Below are positions 34,490-46,327 of a stretch of DNA of 64,000 nt, piece by piece. How positions within the stretch are numbered: the stretch's first letter is position 1; each line of letters begins with the position of its first letter. The notes beneath the pieces were generated by a model that did no database searches, was not told the DNA's origin, and saw only the letters and a program-made list of their open reading frames with translations. A program made the position numbers and the translations under genes. This DNA is from Siniperca chuatsi (taxonomy: Eukaryota > Chordata > Actinopteri > Centrarchiformes > Sinipercidae): NCBI RefSeq assembly GCF_020085105.1, contig NC_058058.1:3729587-3793586 (forward strand), in the 5' to 3' direction.

Positions 34490-34700
34490 GGCGCTCTGGT
34501 TAAGGTTTGGTTAGATTTAGGCACAAAAACAACTTGGTTAGGTTAAGGGAAAGATCATGGTTTGGGTTAAAATAACTGCTTTGTTAAGGTTAGGGGAGCT
34601 TCGTCGTCATGGTGACAATAATAAACACGTGGTTACGGTTCGGGAACGATCGTGGTAAGAAAACAACAGTGAACAACAGTTCATGAAAATACCCTAACCA
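34490..34700 (+). repeat. GGTTAG-rich dispersed repeat
   Basis: Repeats of 'ggttagatttaggcacaaaa' and 'ggttaggttaagggaaagat' with 'catggtttgggttaaaata', a motif string common in percomorph DNA. It is not a telomere array because the units are irregular. Confidence 0.6.
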
Positions 34701-34732
34701 ACCATTTTTATTTGTGAATTGTTGAATCTCAA

Positions 34733-35200
34733 CTAATAAGCTGTTGAAATGTTACAAATACTATCAAGACTATCTGTAGGTGGACTATCCAAATAAAGTG
34801 ACCATCCATGGTCACTTTTATTTCTCCTTTGACATCTGAATTTATGTTTGAGCGGTCTTATGTAAATATCTTGTGTAGTAGTCTTGTGCAAGATTTTTTC
34901 CTTATGTAATTTTTCCTGCTCTTTTTTCTTTTCTTTCTGTCTCTCTCTTCTGATGTTTGTGGCCAACGCAACACTAACTTGACCTACAACACAGATATGT
35001 GCGTATTTATGCATTTTAAAACAGCATTCAGACCATCTGAAACTACTGAAATACTCAGGATAATGGCAGCGTCTCTCTTTCTTTGTATAATCTATGTTCT
35101 TTTGTTGTCTTAATTCCTCTATAATTTCCCTCTGGTGTTTATCTGACTCACGGTCTGAATGCAAACACAATCTGTTTATGTAAAACCTTCCTGAAGACAT
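34733..35200 (-). other. Unrecognised 155-codon open frame
   Basis: The longest minus-strand frame upstream of eno2. It contains a lysine/glutamate-rich stretch (RRERQKEKKKEQEKLHKEK). I recognise no domain and see no clear splice partners or Kozak context. The charged part comes from a CT-rich tract, so it is probably a chance frame. Confidence 0.15.
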
Positions 35201-35989
35201 TAAACGCTACACATTTCTTTCTTTTGCTAGTCTCCCTGTCACCTTTCGTCTCTTCCTCTGGGACATAAATTCCCCCGAGTGTTGCTTTTAACCTGCCGCA
35301 AAAGCACATTACTCCTCCTGTCTTTTTTTACTGTCCTCCTCTGACTCCTTTGCTCAGCACTCCTCTATCGTACGTGATCCTTCTGAGCGGCTCGGGAATA
35401 TTTCCATCCATTTTCGCAGCAGCTTTGAACCTTGTTCCCATCACTGTTGGTCGATTACAAACGTTGACGACCTACGGATTTTTGCTTATTCAGTTCTTAC
35501 ACTCATTGTAAGTTGCAGGGGATAAAAGCGTCAGCAAAATGTATAACTGGTGCTCAGCATAAGAAAGAGCAGATGAGGTCCCTGACTCGCCGCCACCATA
35601 CAGAAACTTCCACACTCACAGAGTCAAGGGGATTGATGCGTGGGTGATTTTCTCTACTGGCCTATATTCATTTTATGGATTTTTTTTGTCGCTCTCTTTT
35701 CTGTTGTCATTTTGAAGCCCCACCCTAGAGTACTGCAGTTTTCCAAGCAGTTCCTCCTGAGGGTGGAGCAGCAGTACAGGACACCGGCCAACAGTTTTAC
35801 ATCAGAAATTCTGCATTCTTTTTTCCTTGTTCCTGATCACATCCTCAAAGTGCCTTTTGACAGTCAATACGTTTCATATAATATTACTACCCCAATTAAA
35901 TTTTTGTTAGCATGCATGAATGTCTATTAATGCGACCCAGACCTAAATATCTGAATATTTCAAACAAGACTAAGAGACATGACAGCCAG

Positions 35990-36225
35990 ATGAGCGGGGC
36001 TATGAGGCTGTACTTAGGCACTGTGGTGCTTTGAGCAAGATGCTGATGTCAGCATGCTAACATGCCAATGTTTAGCCGATAATATTTACCATTGTCACCA
36101 TCTTATTTTAGCTTGTTAGCATGCTAACACTGGCTAATTAGCACTAAACACAAAGTACAGCTGAGGCTGATGGGAATGTCATTAAGTTTTGCAGGGTTTT
36201 GGTCATAAACCAAAGGAGTGGACAA
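35990..36225 (+). repeat. Dispersed 'gcatgctaac' repeat
   Basis: Contains 'gtcagcatgctaacatgcc', 'gctaattagcactaaacaca', 'aagtacagctgaggctgatg' and 'ggtcataaaccaaa', a block order I recognise as a very common percomorph repeat. This supports the taxonomic guess. Confidence 0.7.
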
Positions 36226-36229
36226 GCTG

Positions 36230-37390
36230 GACGAGCCTTGAATGTCTTTACAAAATGTATTGGTTTATTGTGTGGCTAAAAATATAGCCTACTGTTCAAT
36301 AATATGTGAAAATTCAGTGATTGTTTGCTTGAACCTCTGCTTAGGCTACATGTGTTTTTTCAGGGGAAAATAGGTTTTTTCGTTCTTATAGAGTTTGTGT
36401 TGGTGGTTAATTACAAAAGTATTGTTTCATTAAGAAGATGTTACATCTTAAGGATGTGTAAATTTAGGACCATGTTCGTGTGACTGACAGGTGTTACAGG
36501 TGGAAAACTGTGGCTACATGTTTTCATGTTTGTTTCCAGTATTTTCCATTTTAACATCTCTAAATTCGCTGTCAGAATTGTGATCGTGACAGCACAGAGA
36601 AATGTGAGGCCCTCCATCTTCCATTCATGAACAAACAACTTCAGAGTAGTTTAGGGTCATTGTCATGGAGTGTAGATCATTAAAGGGACATTAAAGTATC
36701 TGTGAGTCTATCTGTAATTATAACAACTAGGAAGAACTTTAGCACTAACAAACAGCATCTATAGAAATCCTGCTGATTTGAGACTACGAAACTAGCATCT
36801 TAATCGAACAGAGACGTCATGTAAAGAGGCAAAACATCCACATTTTGCTTTGTTATCCTCAACTGTGCTGTTTGGTTGTCTGTGTACTGTTACAGCAGTT
36901 CCTGTAATATCCTACAAAACGTTTAGATTTTCATCATATTGTCCGAAAAGTGGCGGTTCATGTTCATCCAAAAACAAATGTCTTCAGGCTCACAAAGGTC
37001 TGGTAAAAATTCAAGTTTTTATATTGGTTAGAAAAAGGGATGTCGCTAAACTATTATAATTACATGAGGTACTTGCATGAATGTAATCGTATTCCAAACG
37101 CAGGTGCTGTTTCCATGACACTTCCATGAGCTTGAAAACGTCCACTTGAAATTAGTGTGATGTTTCAGTCACGGTTTTGCTTACTTTAATGTACAAAAAC
37201 CATCTTATTGCCTGCCGCAGCAAGGTTTCATACTATGTTGTATATAGTAGTAACAGAGTCTAGTTTTTGTACATGTACTGTATGAATTCCCAATGAAAAC
37301 AGATGTGTGTGTTAATGTATTTTAAAACTTCATTATGTGCCGCTTTCATGCTGTGGAGCCATAAAGATCTTATTTATTTCCACTTAATGT
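36230..37390. other. Non-coding DNA, probable eno2 intron 1
   Basis: AT-rich sequence between the dispersed repeat ending near 36225 and the hAT-like copy at 37402. No coding exon, repeat family or motif cluster stood out. Confidence 0.4.
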
Positions 37391-37401
37391 TAAGATATTT
37401 G

Positions 37402-38191
37402 CAGCGGTGGAATGTAACTACATTAAGTACAAATTCAAGGTACTTGCACTTTACTTGAGTATTTCCATTTTATGCAACTTTATACTTCTACTCCACACTC
37501 CACACTTTACATCTCAGAGGGAAATATTGTACTTTTTATGTTATTACTCCACTACATTTGTCTGACAGCTACAGATTAGATTTTTTTTCATTCCCTTCCT
37601 GTCCAATGAAAACCATGTATCTCCAAATTTGGTGATTTTGAATGTTTTGAAGGATGAAGTGTTCCTTTATGGGTTGAGAAAGGTCTCCCACTCTTTAAGC
37701 TAAATAAACTATTTAAATCCCCCTTGGATTAGCAGGAAAACGCATCGTCACAAAGCAGAAAACAGGCTGTTTTCCTGAGCTCATGAAAAGTTGACTTTTT
37801 AGAGATACGTGGTTCTCGACAGCGACGCTACAAATGATGATCTTATAGAATATGATGCCTTGCTGTAGATTAAACTACCCAACAGTATATAAAGTAGGTA
37901 AAATGAGCTCAACCTTAAACATCTACAGCAGTAAAATGCTACATACACATTAATGCAGCAGTAATATTAATCCAAAAACATCAGATATAATAGGAAAACA
38001 CTGACAGGGAACATTTTACTGCACAATGAGTACTTTTACTTTGGATACTTTAAGTAAGTGTTGCTGAGATTACTTACATACTTTTACTTAAGTAAGGTTT
38101 TGAATGCAGGACTTGTACTTGTAGTGGAGTATTTCATTTAAGTGTGGTAAAAGTACTTAAGTTAAGAATCAGAACACTTCTTCCACTACTG
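37402..38191 (+). mobile_element. hAT-like non-autonomous element, copy B (790 bp)
   Basis: Ends CAGCGGTGGAA and TTCCACTACTG are inverted repeats. The flanking 8-mers gatatttg (37394-37401) and gctatttg (38192-38199) match at 7 of 8 positions, fitting the 8-bp target duplication of hAT elements. The body is shared with 12684-13432. No transposase ORF. Confidence 0.8.
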
Positions 38192-38405
38192 GCTATTTGA
38201 ATGTCATGTATGCATGACACCAGAAAGGTGTTTCTGAATATTTGCTGCACACACTCGTCTCATATCCATAAACACATGTTCCTCCTGTCCAATCCGTCCT
38301 CAATGAGTTTATCTCATAACTCTCATCTCCATCCCTCTCTCCTCTCTCGTTCTCCATCTCTGTCAGCGTCTCTCGCCCAGTGCTGTTTGTACACGTTGCT
38401 GTGAG

Positions 38406-38437
38406 TTACGTAAGCTCTACAGCAGCAGCAGCAGCAG
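38406..38437. promoter_or_regulatory. TTACGTAA palindrome next to (CAG)6
   Basis: TTACGTAA at 38406-38413 is the consensus of PAR-bZIP/NFIL3 factors. It is followed by six CAG units at 38420-38437. It lies in presumed eno2 intron 1. Function is inference only. Confidence 0.3.
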
Positions 38438-38569
38438 AGAGGGAGGACACCCATGAACGCACCACACCACACCTACCAGAGACTGCAGTGCTCAGCAGAA
38501 AATATACCAGCACTGAAAAAAAAAACCGTGAGTGGGCGAGCCGGGGAGAGAATGAATGAGGGATGAAGG

Positions 38570-39950
38570 CACGCAAGGAGAGAACCAGGAAGACAACATA
38601 TATATTATCTTTATATCTAGTATCTCTGTATGGGAAGATGGAGAAAAAAGATAAAGGCTAGGAGGATGGAGGGAAGGAGAGGAAGGAAGGCAGAGAGAGA
38701 CAAATGCAGATAGATGAAGAAAGAGAGAGAGGAGAGGAAATAGAAAAGCATCTGCAAAGAGAGAGAGAAGATGGATGGGAAGAGAAAGGAGTCGTAGATA
38801 AAGTGAAAAAGACTAAATGGAATGGGAGACTGATAGAAATGCTGGGTCTCTGATCTCCCGATTCGATTCAGTTTATTATTAGATTAAAGGGGCACACTAA
38901 CGATCTTACACATCAAGATCAGTTTACTCATGATGAGGAGTTTTACTCAGTTTCTAAAGTCTGGGAACTATGGGAAGTGTAGTGTAGGACCCTGTGTGTA
39001 GAGCTTGACCAATAATAGAGGCTAAAAGTCAGGATATCTCAGCCACTGCTTCAACCATTTTGACCAATCTCTTGCAAACTCAGCGGAGTACCTGTTTAAA
39101 CTACATCAGATAAATACAAATTGCATACATGAAAGTACATCTCAGAATTTGCGCTGGGAACTTACATTTCTTTTTAATCTTCACGTTAGCAACCCAGTTG
39201 TTTTCTTTGGAATATAAAATTGCTTAAAGTGCAAGTCATGGGCTGAATTGCAGACACATTTCACTAATAAATAACTAATAAAGTTATGAAATTGTAGACC
39301 AAAAACGTGGGAGCGGCCAATTGTTCTTCCCCACTGTAAATTTCCATTTCAAAGTTTTCTTTGAATGATATCCTCAATGTACACAGAAAGACAGGAGTCT
39401 CCTGGATAATTTAACAATAATATATATATATATGTATGTTATGGCCATCAGTTTAAATTATTTCAACTTCATTTCTCAGAAGTAATGAGTAAGATTTCTG
39501 TACCGAAATATGCCTTGGGAATCATAGTTCACTTCTTTCTTCACATTTTTATGTACACTGGCTTGTACCTTTGACAGTTCTATAAAAAAAAACTAATTTT
39601 CTAACAAAGTCATTCATCTTTTGCAGTGATGATTCAACCTGGAGAGTTTCACGTGCACCCAAGGTTAAAGTGCTCAAACTGTCAGTCACCTAACATTGAC
39701 TATCAAGAAAATGAATGCGATGTTTACTTCTAGAAGCCTGGACGTCTGAAATCACTCATCCCAGCACTCTATAGATCTACGTAAAAGTCAGTATCTATAT
39801 AAATTAAGTTGTGCCATTTACAACAAACACCTACATGTACAATTTAACTGAGAAAAGCCAAAGATGCATAGATCAATCTTGAGATTTTAAGTCAGTACTA
39901 GATCATTCAACTGAAAATCGTGATTAATTGGAAAATCTTTCCTTCGTACC
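38570..39950. other. Purine-rich stretch and AT-rich DNA
   Basis: 38570-38850 is G/A-rich (agagagag blocks). 38880-39110 carries a repeat with 'taaaagtcaggatatctc', also present at 15952-15970. The remainder shows nothing recognisable. Confidence 0.5.
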
Positions 39951-39959
39951 CAGTCCTAG

Positions 39960-40224
39960 TAAATATATGTGGTGAGAAAGGAAGAGAGACATAGGAAATT
40001 GCTAGGGGATTGAGTGAGAGAGACAAATGCATATAGGGAAGAGTAAAAAGAGAGGAATGAGTGGTGAAAGATGGATTTAAAAATAAATATATGCAAAGGC
40101 AAAGAGAGAGAGAGTGAATTGGCCGGGAGGAAGGAGAGAGAGAGAGAAAGAGGGAGTGATGGAGGACGAAATGGAGAGTGAGTGGAAACGAGGCAGGGCG
40201 AGAGAGCTAGAGAGACAAAGAGAG

Positions 40225-40273
<49 letters not shown>

Positions 40274-40285
40274 GAGAGAGAGATA
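39960..40285. repeat. (GA)n purine tract
   Basis: G/A-rich DNA culminating in uninterrupted GA repeats around 40228-40282. Confidence 0.85.
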
Positions 40286-40379
40286 AATAATTAAATGACC
40301 CCGTTTGGCTGGAGAAGAGAGGAGAAATGGAGGGATGAAGGAAGAGGAAGAGGGGGAACAGAAGGCTGATCTGAGCACG

Positions 40380-41420
40380 TATGGCAGACTCACACACACA
40401 CACACACACACACACAGGAAGTGGAGCAGTCTCACACATATGTAATGCTAATAATGTATCCACAATTACACACACATAATATACACACACATAGCTTCAA
40501 CTTGCAATTATCACAAGTACTCTGACTCACACACACACACACTTCACGTCCACCCACTCATCACAGAGAGTGCCAAAGATGCAGATATCCAACACACACA
40601 CATCAATACACACATTTCTGTGCCTTCCATGTTAGATATCAACTATCTCACACACACTTTATATACCATGGACTCGACCATTATTGACTGCAAGATCACA
40701 CACAGATGATGTTCCTGCTGTCAAAACACTCATAAACAAACACACACAAAACACACACATGCTTTCCTTTCAGGTTTCACACACAAAATCCTATAAACAC
40801 ACACATTCCCATGCCTGCCATATTGAAAGACATCAGCCATCAAACACACACACTCTTGATGTACCAGGGACTAGACCACGATTGATTGCACAATCACATC
40901 AGCCATTTTCCAAGAAATCAGAGAAATTGCATGCAGAAAAATTACACACACACACACACACACATATACTCCTGTGCCTGCCATATTAAAACACATCAAC
41001 CATCTAACACACTTGATATACCAAGGACACGGCCATAACTGTATGATCCCATTACACACACACACACACACACACAGGCACACACACACACATAATATTC
41101 CTGCAGCCAAAACATACACACCTAAAGAAACACACATAAATACACACACACACACACAAACACACACTTGACAGCCATTTTCCAAGAAAATATAAAATAC
41201 ATGCAACAAAATCACACACACACACTTAATATTTCTGCAGCCAAAACACACATAAACAAACACACAAGAATCAGAGAAAATGCATGAAGCAAAATCACAC
41301 ACACACACAGTAACATCTAAAACTGCATCTCTCTCTATCACATACACACACACACACACACACACACATACACACACGTTCCTGTGCCTGCCATATTAAA
41401 ATACATCAGCCATTTCACAC

Positions 41421-41479
<59 letters not shown>

Positions 41480-41770
41480 ACTGCAGGATCCTCTTGTACA
41501 CACATATAATGTTCCTGATGCCTTTCACACACACACACACATTTGACAGCCATGAAGCAAAATCACATTCACACACATACCTAAAACTGACACACTCACA
41601 CATATACTGTATGCAAATGCCCACACGTATGCTTTACTGTCTCTTTTCACACACACATATATACACAAACACACATGACGGCCTTTTTTTAAGTAACCAG
41701 AGGAAATGCATGAAGCGAAATCACACACACACACAAACATACAGGAATACCAACAACTGAAGCATTTTTA
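40380..41770. repeat. CA-rich higher-order tandem repeat (about 1.4 kb)
   Basis: Many (CA)n runs alternate with recurring unique blocks. One block is 'cctgtgcctgccatattaaa' (near 40811, 40976 and 41384, with a degenerate form at 40618). Others are a 'ttgatataccaaggac' block, an 'aatattcctgcagccaaaac' block and a 'gaaatgcatgaagcaaaatc' block. The blocks recur in partly conserved order, so this is an eroded higher-order repeat, not simple microsatellite. Confidence 0.8.
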
Positions 41771-41859
41771 TCTCACACACTCACACAAGCAGCAATCAAT
41801 ATGAGATGAAAGAAAGAAAAGAAAAACAATGGATGCAAAAACACAAAACCTCTTGAGTG

Positions 41860-42117
41860 GATGAAAAGAGGAAGAGAGGATTTCCTTCCTTTACCTGCCG
41901 CCTGTGTGTGTGTGTTCTGCCTTTCACGGCGACCGAGAAAATACTGGAGAGGCAGAGCAAGAGAGAGGGAGAGGGAGAGGAAAACAGGAGGGGAGGAGGG
42001 GGTGAGATGTGTGACAGAGGGGGGAGGGGAGATGACTCAGAGGGAGATAGAGAGAGGAAGAGGAGGAGAAGAGGAGGGTTAATTAAAAAGGAGGAGATGG
42101 ATGGAGGGGTGGGATGA
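41860..42117. repeat. Purine-rich (GGA/GAG) tract
   Basis: An almost pure G/A run on the plus strand from 41940, such as 'gagagggagagggagagg'. On the minus strand it is a C/T-rich stretch directly upstream of the candidate eno2 exon 1. Confidence 0.7.
41895..41960 (-). other. eno2: Candidate eno2 non-coding exon 1
   Basis: On the minus strand, a CpG-containing segment (TTTTCTCGGTCGCCGTGAAA) ends in GGCGGCAG followed by GTAAAG, a good splice donor. A pyrimidine-rich, TATA-less stretch lies upstream. The eno2 ATG sits just after an acceptor at 30790, so a non-coding exon 1 must exist somewhere upstream. This is the best-looking candidate, not a demonstrated one. Confidence 0.3.
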
Positions 42118-42419
42118 AGGGCTAAAGACAGGGTGCAGAGGCTCGTCACCCGACAGAGGAGGTAAAAATAGATGAAGGGAGGACCGGTTCTCCCTGTCTT
42201 CCTCTCTGGTGCTGCAGTGGGGTTCAGTCGATGTATATACAGTTACATAATCCATCCTTCTCCACCACACTGAGACATGATGATGCTCTGTGTGTGTGTG
42301 TGTGAGTGTGTGAGAGTATTTAACCACACAAGCACTGACAACAATGCAGCAGCAGAAATCCCTTTGAAAGCAGGAAAGGTGCTGTGCTGTGATGCTGCCA
42401 AATGATCGATTTATTTTGA

Positions 42420-42770
42420 GTTGCCAGGCTACTGGTTAGTCCCATGATGGCCGTTGATACTTGAGCAAGGCAGTTAATCCTTGGTTGATCCAGATGTGCT
42501 ACGAGGTGGCTGACAACCCTGAAGGAAAGATGAAAATAGCATCAACAACAATCCCTGCATGACAAAATGTCAAAGAATAGTTCGAAACATATTTGGAAAT
42601 ACGCACATTTATCTTCTTTCCAAGAATGAGATAAGAAGATTGAGCTCAATCTCAATCTGTCTGTGTGTTAAGTGAGCTGGAGTTGGGCGTGGTTAGCCTA
42701 GCTTAGCATAAAGAAATGGGGGAAACAACTAGCCTGGCTCTATCTAAAGTTGAAAGTACACCTATAACAA
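42420..42770 (+). repeat. SINE body fragment and 'gctagc' repeat copy 2
   Basis: 42455-42520 has 'cttgagcaaggcagttaatc', as in the SINE at 785-1010. 42560-42770 has 'agaatagttcgaaac', 'ttagcctagcttagcataaa' and 'aacaactagcctggctctat', as at 28430 and 62195. Confidence 0.6.
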
Positions 42771-42779
42771 CCCCTAAAG

Positions 42780-43860
42780 CCCATACCTCCTTTGTTTAAT
42801 CTGTGCACAAACAAATGTAAAAATGATAATGTAGGGTTTGTATTTCTTGACGAGCAACAGCTAGGCGCAGTGACTCTGTGCAGCATCCCGAAGTCTTGTC
42901 ATCGCAGTGAGGTTGTCAGGTTTTGTATCATCGGGTCTGTACAGAGACCAAAACAAGTGTTCACCGACTGTATCTGGCAGCCCATACTATAGCCAGAGAC
43001 ACAACACGGAAATAATGGGCAGATGGATAAACTGCTGTTTGTCAAAAAATAGTGTCAAAGTCTCACATGAGCTGAAGTTGCTGTATATTGACAAAGTAAT
43101 TGTTGTTTTATCTTCAAGTTCAAGTTTACTGCCTATTACAGTAGTAGAAACCCATTCTCACCCCTCTATGAGAAAACCTGATGGTCAGACTGAATTGCCA
43201 TTTCTATTCCCTTCATTCATTCTCCCTGACATCATGTTCATGTTTTCTTGTTGAGGAGGGTATTTTATTTTGTTTAGCCCCAACCAATAAGAAGGAAGTG
43301 ACATAGCAGTTGCTGTAGCAATTGTTTTTTCTGTAAGTTGACCTACAACAACCTGTACAGCTGCGCTGATCTCATCCACACTTTGACATTTTTCTATCGC
43401 TATTTGTTCATGGATGTAGGTGCCTAGCTATCCATGAAGGAAGATGACGTCTCCATTCTTAGTTTCTAGAAAGCGCATTTTCTGCGGCCATGTCTCGTTG
43501 GTTTACAGTAGTTGTACTGATATAATCAATACTATGTTATATGAATTATAACATACACAACTTAAGGAGTCACAAATTATTAGAATAATTTATCAATGGT
43601 AAAATTCGACAGTCAGCACCGTTTCACACAACATACAAACTATACAACACGTATCAGGTGTACTAAAGCTGTTGTCAGTGTGCCTAAGGATTCCTGCACA
43701 TTCATCCCGTTTGGCAGTTACAGTAAACTGTGTTTCAGATGAGTTCTGTGCATTTGTTTTACTTCCTTTGTTCACTGCAAATTCATGTTGAGCCGCGTCC
43801 CTGCTGCTCTAAAAACAGACTGGTGAAGTTAATAATGCCGACTGGAGGGTGACACTGATA
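42780..43860. other. Non-coding DNA, nothing recognised
   Basis: AT-rich to mixed sequence between the repeat cluster at 42420-42770 and the TG-rich segment beginning near 43865. No exon, inverted-repeat element or regulatory cluster could be supported. Confidence 0.4.
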
Positions 43861-43864
43861 CACA

Positions 43865-44620
43865 TTGACAGGGCAACAGGGTGAAGCCAGTGTTTGTTTC
43901 GTGTGTGCGTGTTCATGTCTTTGTGTGTTTGTGTATGATAAAATGTCTCTACGTGGGCAAGTATTAGCTTGGTGTCCCAGTTTCCGTATATTCGTGTATT
44001 CATGTGTGTTTCTGTGCACAGGCAGGTGCACTGCACACCTGTGTGTGCGTTTCTGGATGAACATGTATGAATGTATGTATGTCTGTGCGTGTGAATATGT
44101 GTGTGTGTGTGTGTGTGTGTGGGTGTGAGTGTGAGCGTGTGAGATAATCTATAATTAAATTCCTGACTTTAATGGGATTATCTTTGGGAGACAAGCAGCA
44201 CAACGTCCTTGACATCCATCCCCCCGGTTAGTCACGGGTGAGCGACTGACAGAGACACACACACATCCAGAGAGAGAGAAAGATGAAGAGGGGGTGAGAG
44301 AGGAGAGACAAACCAGCAGGCAGCAACAAAGAGAAGAAGAAGAAAAAAAGAGCAGTGAGGAGAGATCAAAGTGCGATGAAATGCTTGTGAAGTGAGAGGA
44401 AGAGAGAAGCCATCCGGAGGGAAAGGGTGATGGAGAAGTGCCTTGCATTGTAATTATCTCATTATCTGCTGTGTTACCACTGAAGGTCGACTGGCCTTTC
44501 CCTCAGCGAGCTCCCCTCCACCTGCAGCACACCACGGCCAGCCAGGCCAGCCAAAACAAACACTTTCATCCCAATTAAAGACATGATGCAGAAGATCGTT
44601 ATTATTTTAGCTCTGCCTTT
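43865..44620. other. TG-rich segment followed by homeodomain-motif-rich DNA
   Basis: 43890-44140 is loosely TG-rich. From 44140 there are CTATAATTAAAT, GGGATTATC, CATCCCAATTAAAG and GTAATTATCTCATTATC, which resemble homeodomain and OTX/PITX binding sites. No exon is seen. Possible enhancer; conservation is untested. Confidence 0.3.
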
Positions 44621-44699
44621 CATATGTTTCCATTGATTTCTTGTTTATTTCTTTTTTAGTTTAGCCTAAATAAACAATCTGAGAAACTCACTAGATGAG

Positions 44700-45700
44700 A
44701 TCTTTTATTGACTTTTATTTCCCACAACATAGCAGGCGCTATGTTTAGATGCTATCCAGACATAAAATCTATCAGATGTCTTAGTATTAAAACCATTGAA
44801 AGAGTTGATAAGGCATAGCAAGTCAGCTTTTCCCGAACTATATGCTTGTCTGTTTTTTTTCTTTTCTTCCAAGGCTCCAAGTTGATGAGTCAAGTACAAG
44901 TCAAGTCTCAGGTTTTCATTTTTGTGACTGATAAGACCAACTTGAGTCAAAGTCTCGATTCCACAGCTGTGGTGCTCTGATCCAAGATACTCTTCCTGGT
45001 AGATGAGTGGATCGTGGTAAATGTGCAGGCAACTTTGTGGGGCTGAACCCAGCTCCCACTGTCATCCGCTATTGTACAATATCTGTTTAGTAAAGCAGAA
45101 GTGCCGGCTTCCATTCATCCATACACAGGAATGTATGGCGGGTAAATCCATTTAACCTCACATTATCCACCTGTTTAGCCCGAAATTCGGCTCATCTTGA
45201 TTGAAATTCATAAAATGTATCATATGGGTTAGCCTCAAAAGCACCAAAGCATTATTTAATTGCAAATATATATACAATATGTTAACTGTGTGCAAACGTA
45301 GTTGCACACATATCTTGTACAAATATCTATGGAGATGCCTGAAGTAGATGAGGAAGGACAGAGCACACTGGGGACATAGCCAATGGCAAATGAATGCCAT
45401 GCCACTACCCTAGAATGGCTTTGTACTGAAAGCAATGCAGTAACCCTAAAAACACCAACCGTCTGTACTTCACCTCCCTCTGGTGGTCTTTGAGAAACTA
45501 GCTTATCTTTCGGTCTGTAGTAGTACTCAGTAGATACTGAGTCAGGATGATCGTGGTTAAATGTTATAAATGCCAGTTTTTTGTTTGTTTGCTCTTAAAA
45601 ATTGATCATTAATATAATGTATAGATAAATTAAAGGACATTTTTTAATGTTAATAGCAGTTAAGCTATAAAATTAAACATTTGGTTTAAACTTAAGTGAA
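44700..45700. other. Non-coding DNA with scattered repeat pieces
   Basis: Contains 'aagtacaagtcaagtctcag' around 44895, a piece related to 8310-8380 in tpi1. No exon recognised. Confidence 0.4.
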
Positions 45701-45719
45701 CCTGCATCATACTTTTAAA

Positions 45720-46327
45720 TGTTAAATGGACCCACAGATGTTGCTGACCTGACCAGCCCTGATGCTGCCTTCAGGGGCTGTTCGAAATATCTTAAGTCAA
45801 GTTAAACCACACCAAACTGGGAAAACCATTTCTTTAGGGAGCTGGATTTGTGCACATGGGCATTTTTGTCATGTTGAAACAGGAAAGGGCCTTCCCTAAA
45901 CTGTTTCCACTATTGTCTAAAATATCATTGTATGCTGTAGCGTTATGTTTCAGTGTGGAGGCTCGTTCTTGAACTTGGGAACAACACAGCTGTGGCATAT
46001 TCTAAACTCAAGGTTCACTTACTAGCTTTTTCCATATCCCACTTCCTTCTTCAGTGAATGGAACTTGCTCAGGTGTCATCATGTAAGTGCAGAACAAAAA
46101 GTGGTGTTATATTTCTTTTCCTTTTTTTTGTCTACCCCTGCTGAAATATGCTGAGGTGGGCAAAATATTTGAATAATAAAATGTATGATAAAATTTTAAA
46201 GCCCCACAAACCATTATTGATATTGATCATTAAACTAGTTTAATCAACACCTCTCTAAAACAAACAAAAATTACCCAATAAACTGGCAACTGGGAGTGTG
46301 TGTCAAAATACTTTTGGCCATATATTG
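45720..46327 (-). mobile_element. Tc1-like transposon remnant (transposase pseudogene)
   Basis: The minus strand at about 45892-45841 reads GPFLFQHDKNAHVHK, closely resembling the catalytic-Asp segment of fish Tc1-like transposases. It continues to KKWFSQFGVV and then a stop. The other side ends in 'cttttggccatatat', a familiar Tc1-type terminus. Stops and gaps make it inactive. Confidence 0.65.

Noticed and set aside
34490..34640. Interstitial telomere array
   Set aside because: The GGTTAG units are irregular and embedded in a known dispersed repeat, not tandem TTAGGG.
38365..38400. Second RE1-like site (AACAGCACTGGGCG) on the minus strand
   Set aside because: Half-sites score poorly and spacing is wrong.
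39956..40490. Frames of 137-159 codons rich in Ser and Leu on the minus strand
   Set aside because: Produced by the (GA)n/(CT)n tract; low complexity and no splice or start context.
40871..41377. 168-codon minus-strand frame
   Set aside because: Made of CA/TG repeat translation (CVCV runs) through the higher-order repeat.
42208..42228. REST/NRSF (RE1) silencer site for eno2, read on the minus strand (CTGCAGCACC)
   Set aside because: Only the left half-site matches. The right half (GGACAGCGCC) is absent, so it cannot be supported.
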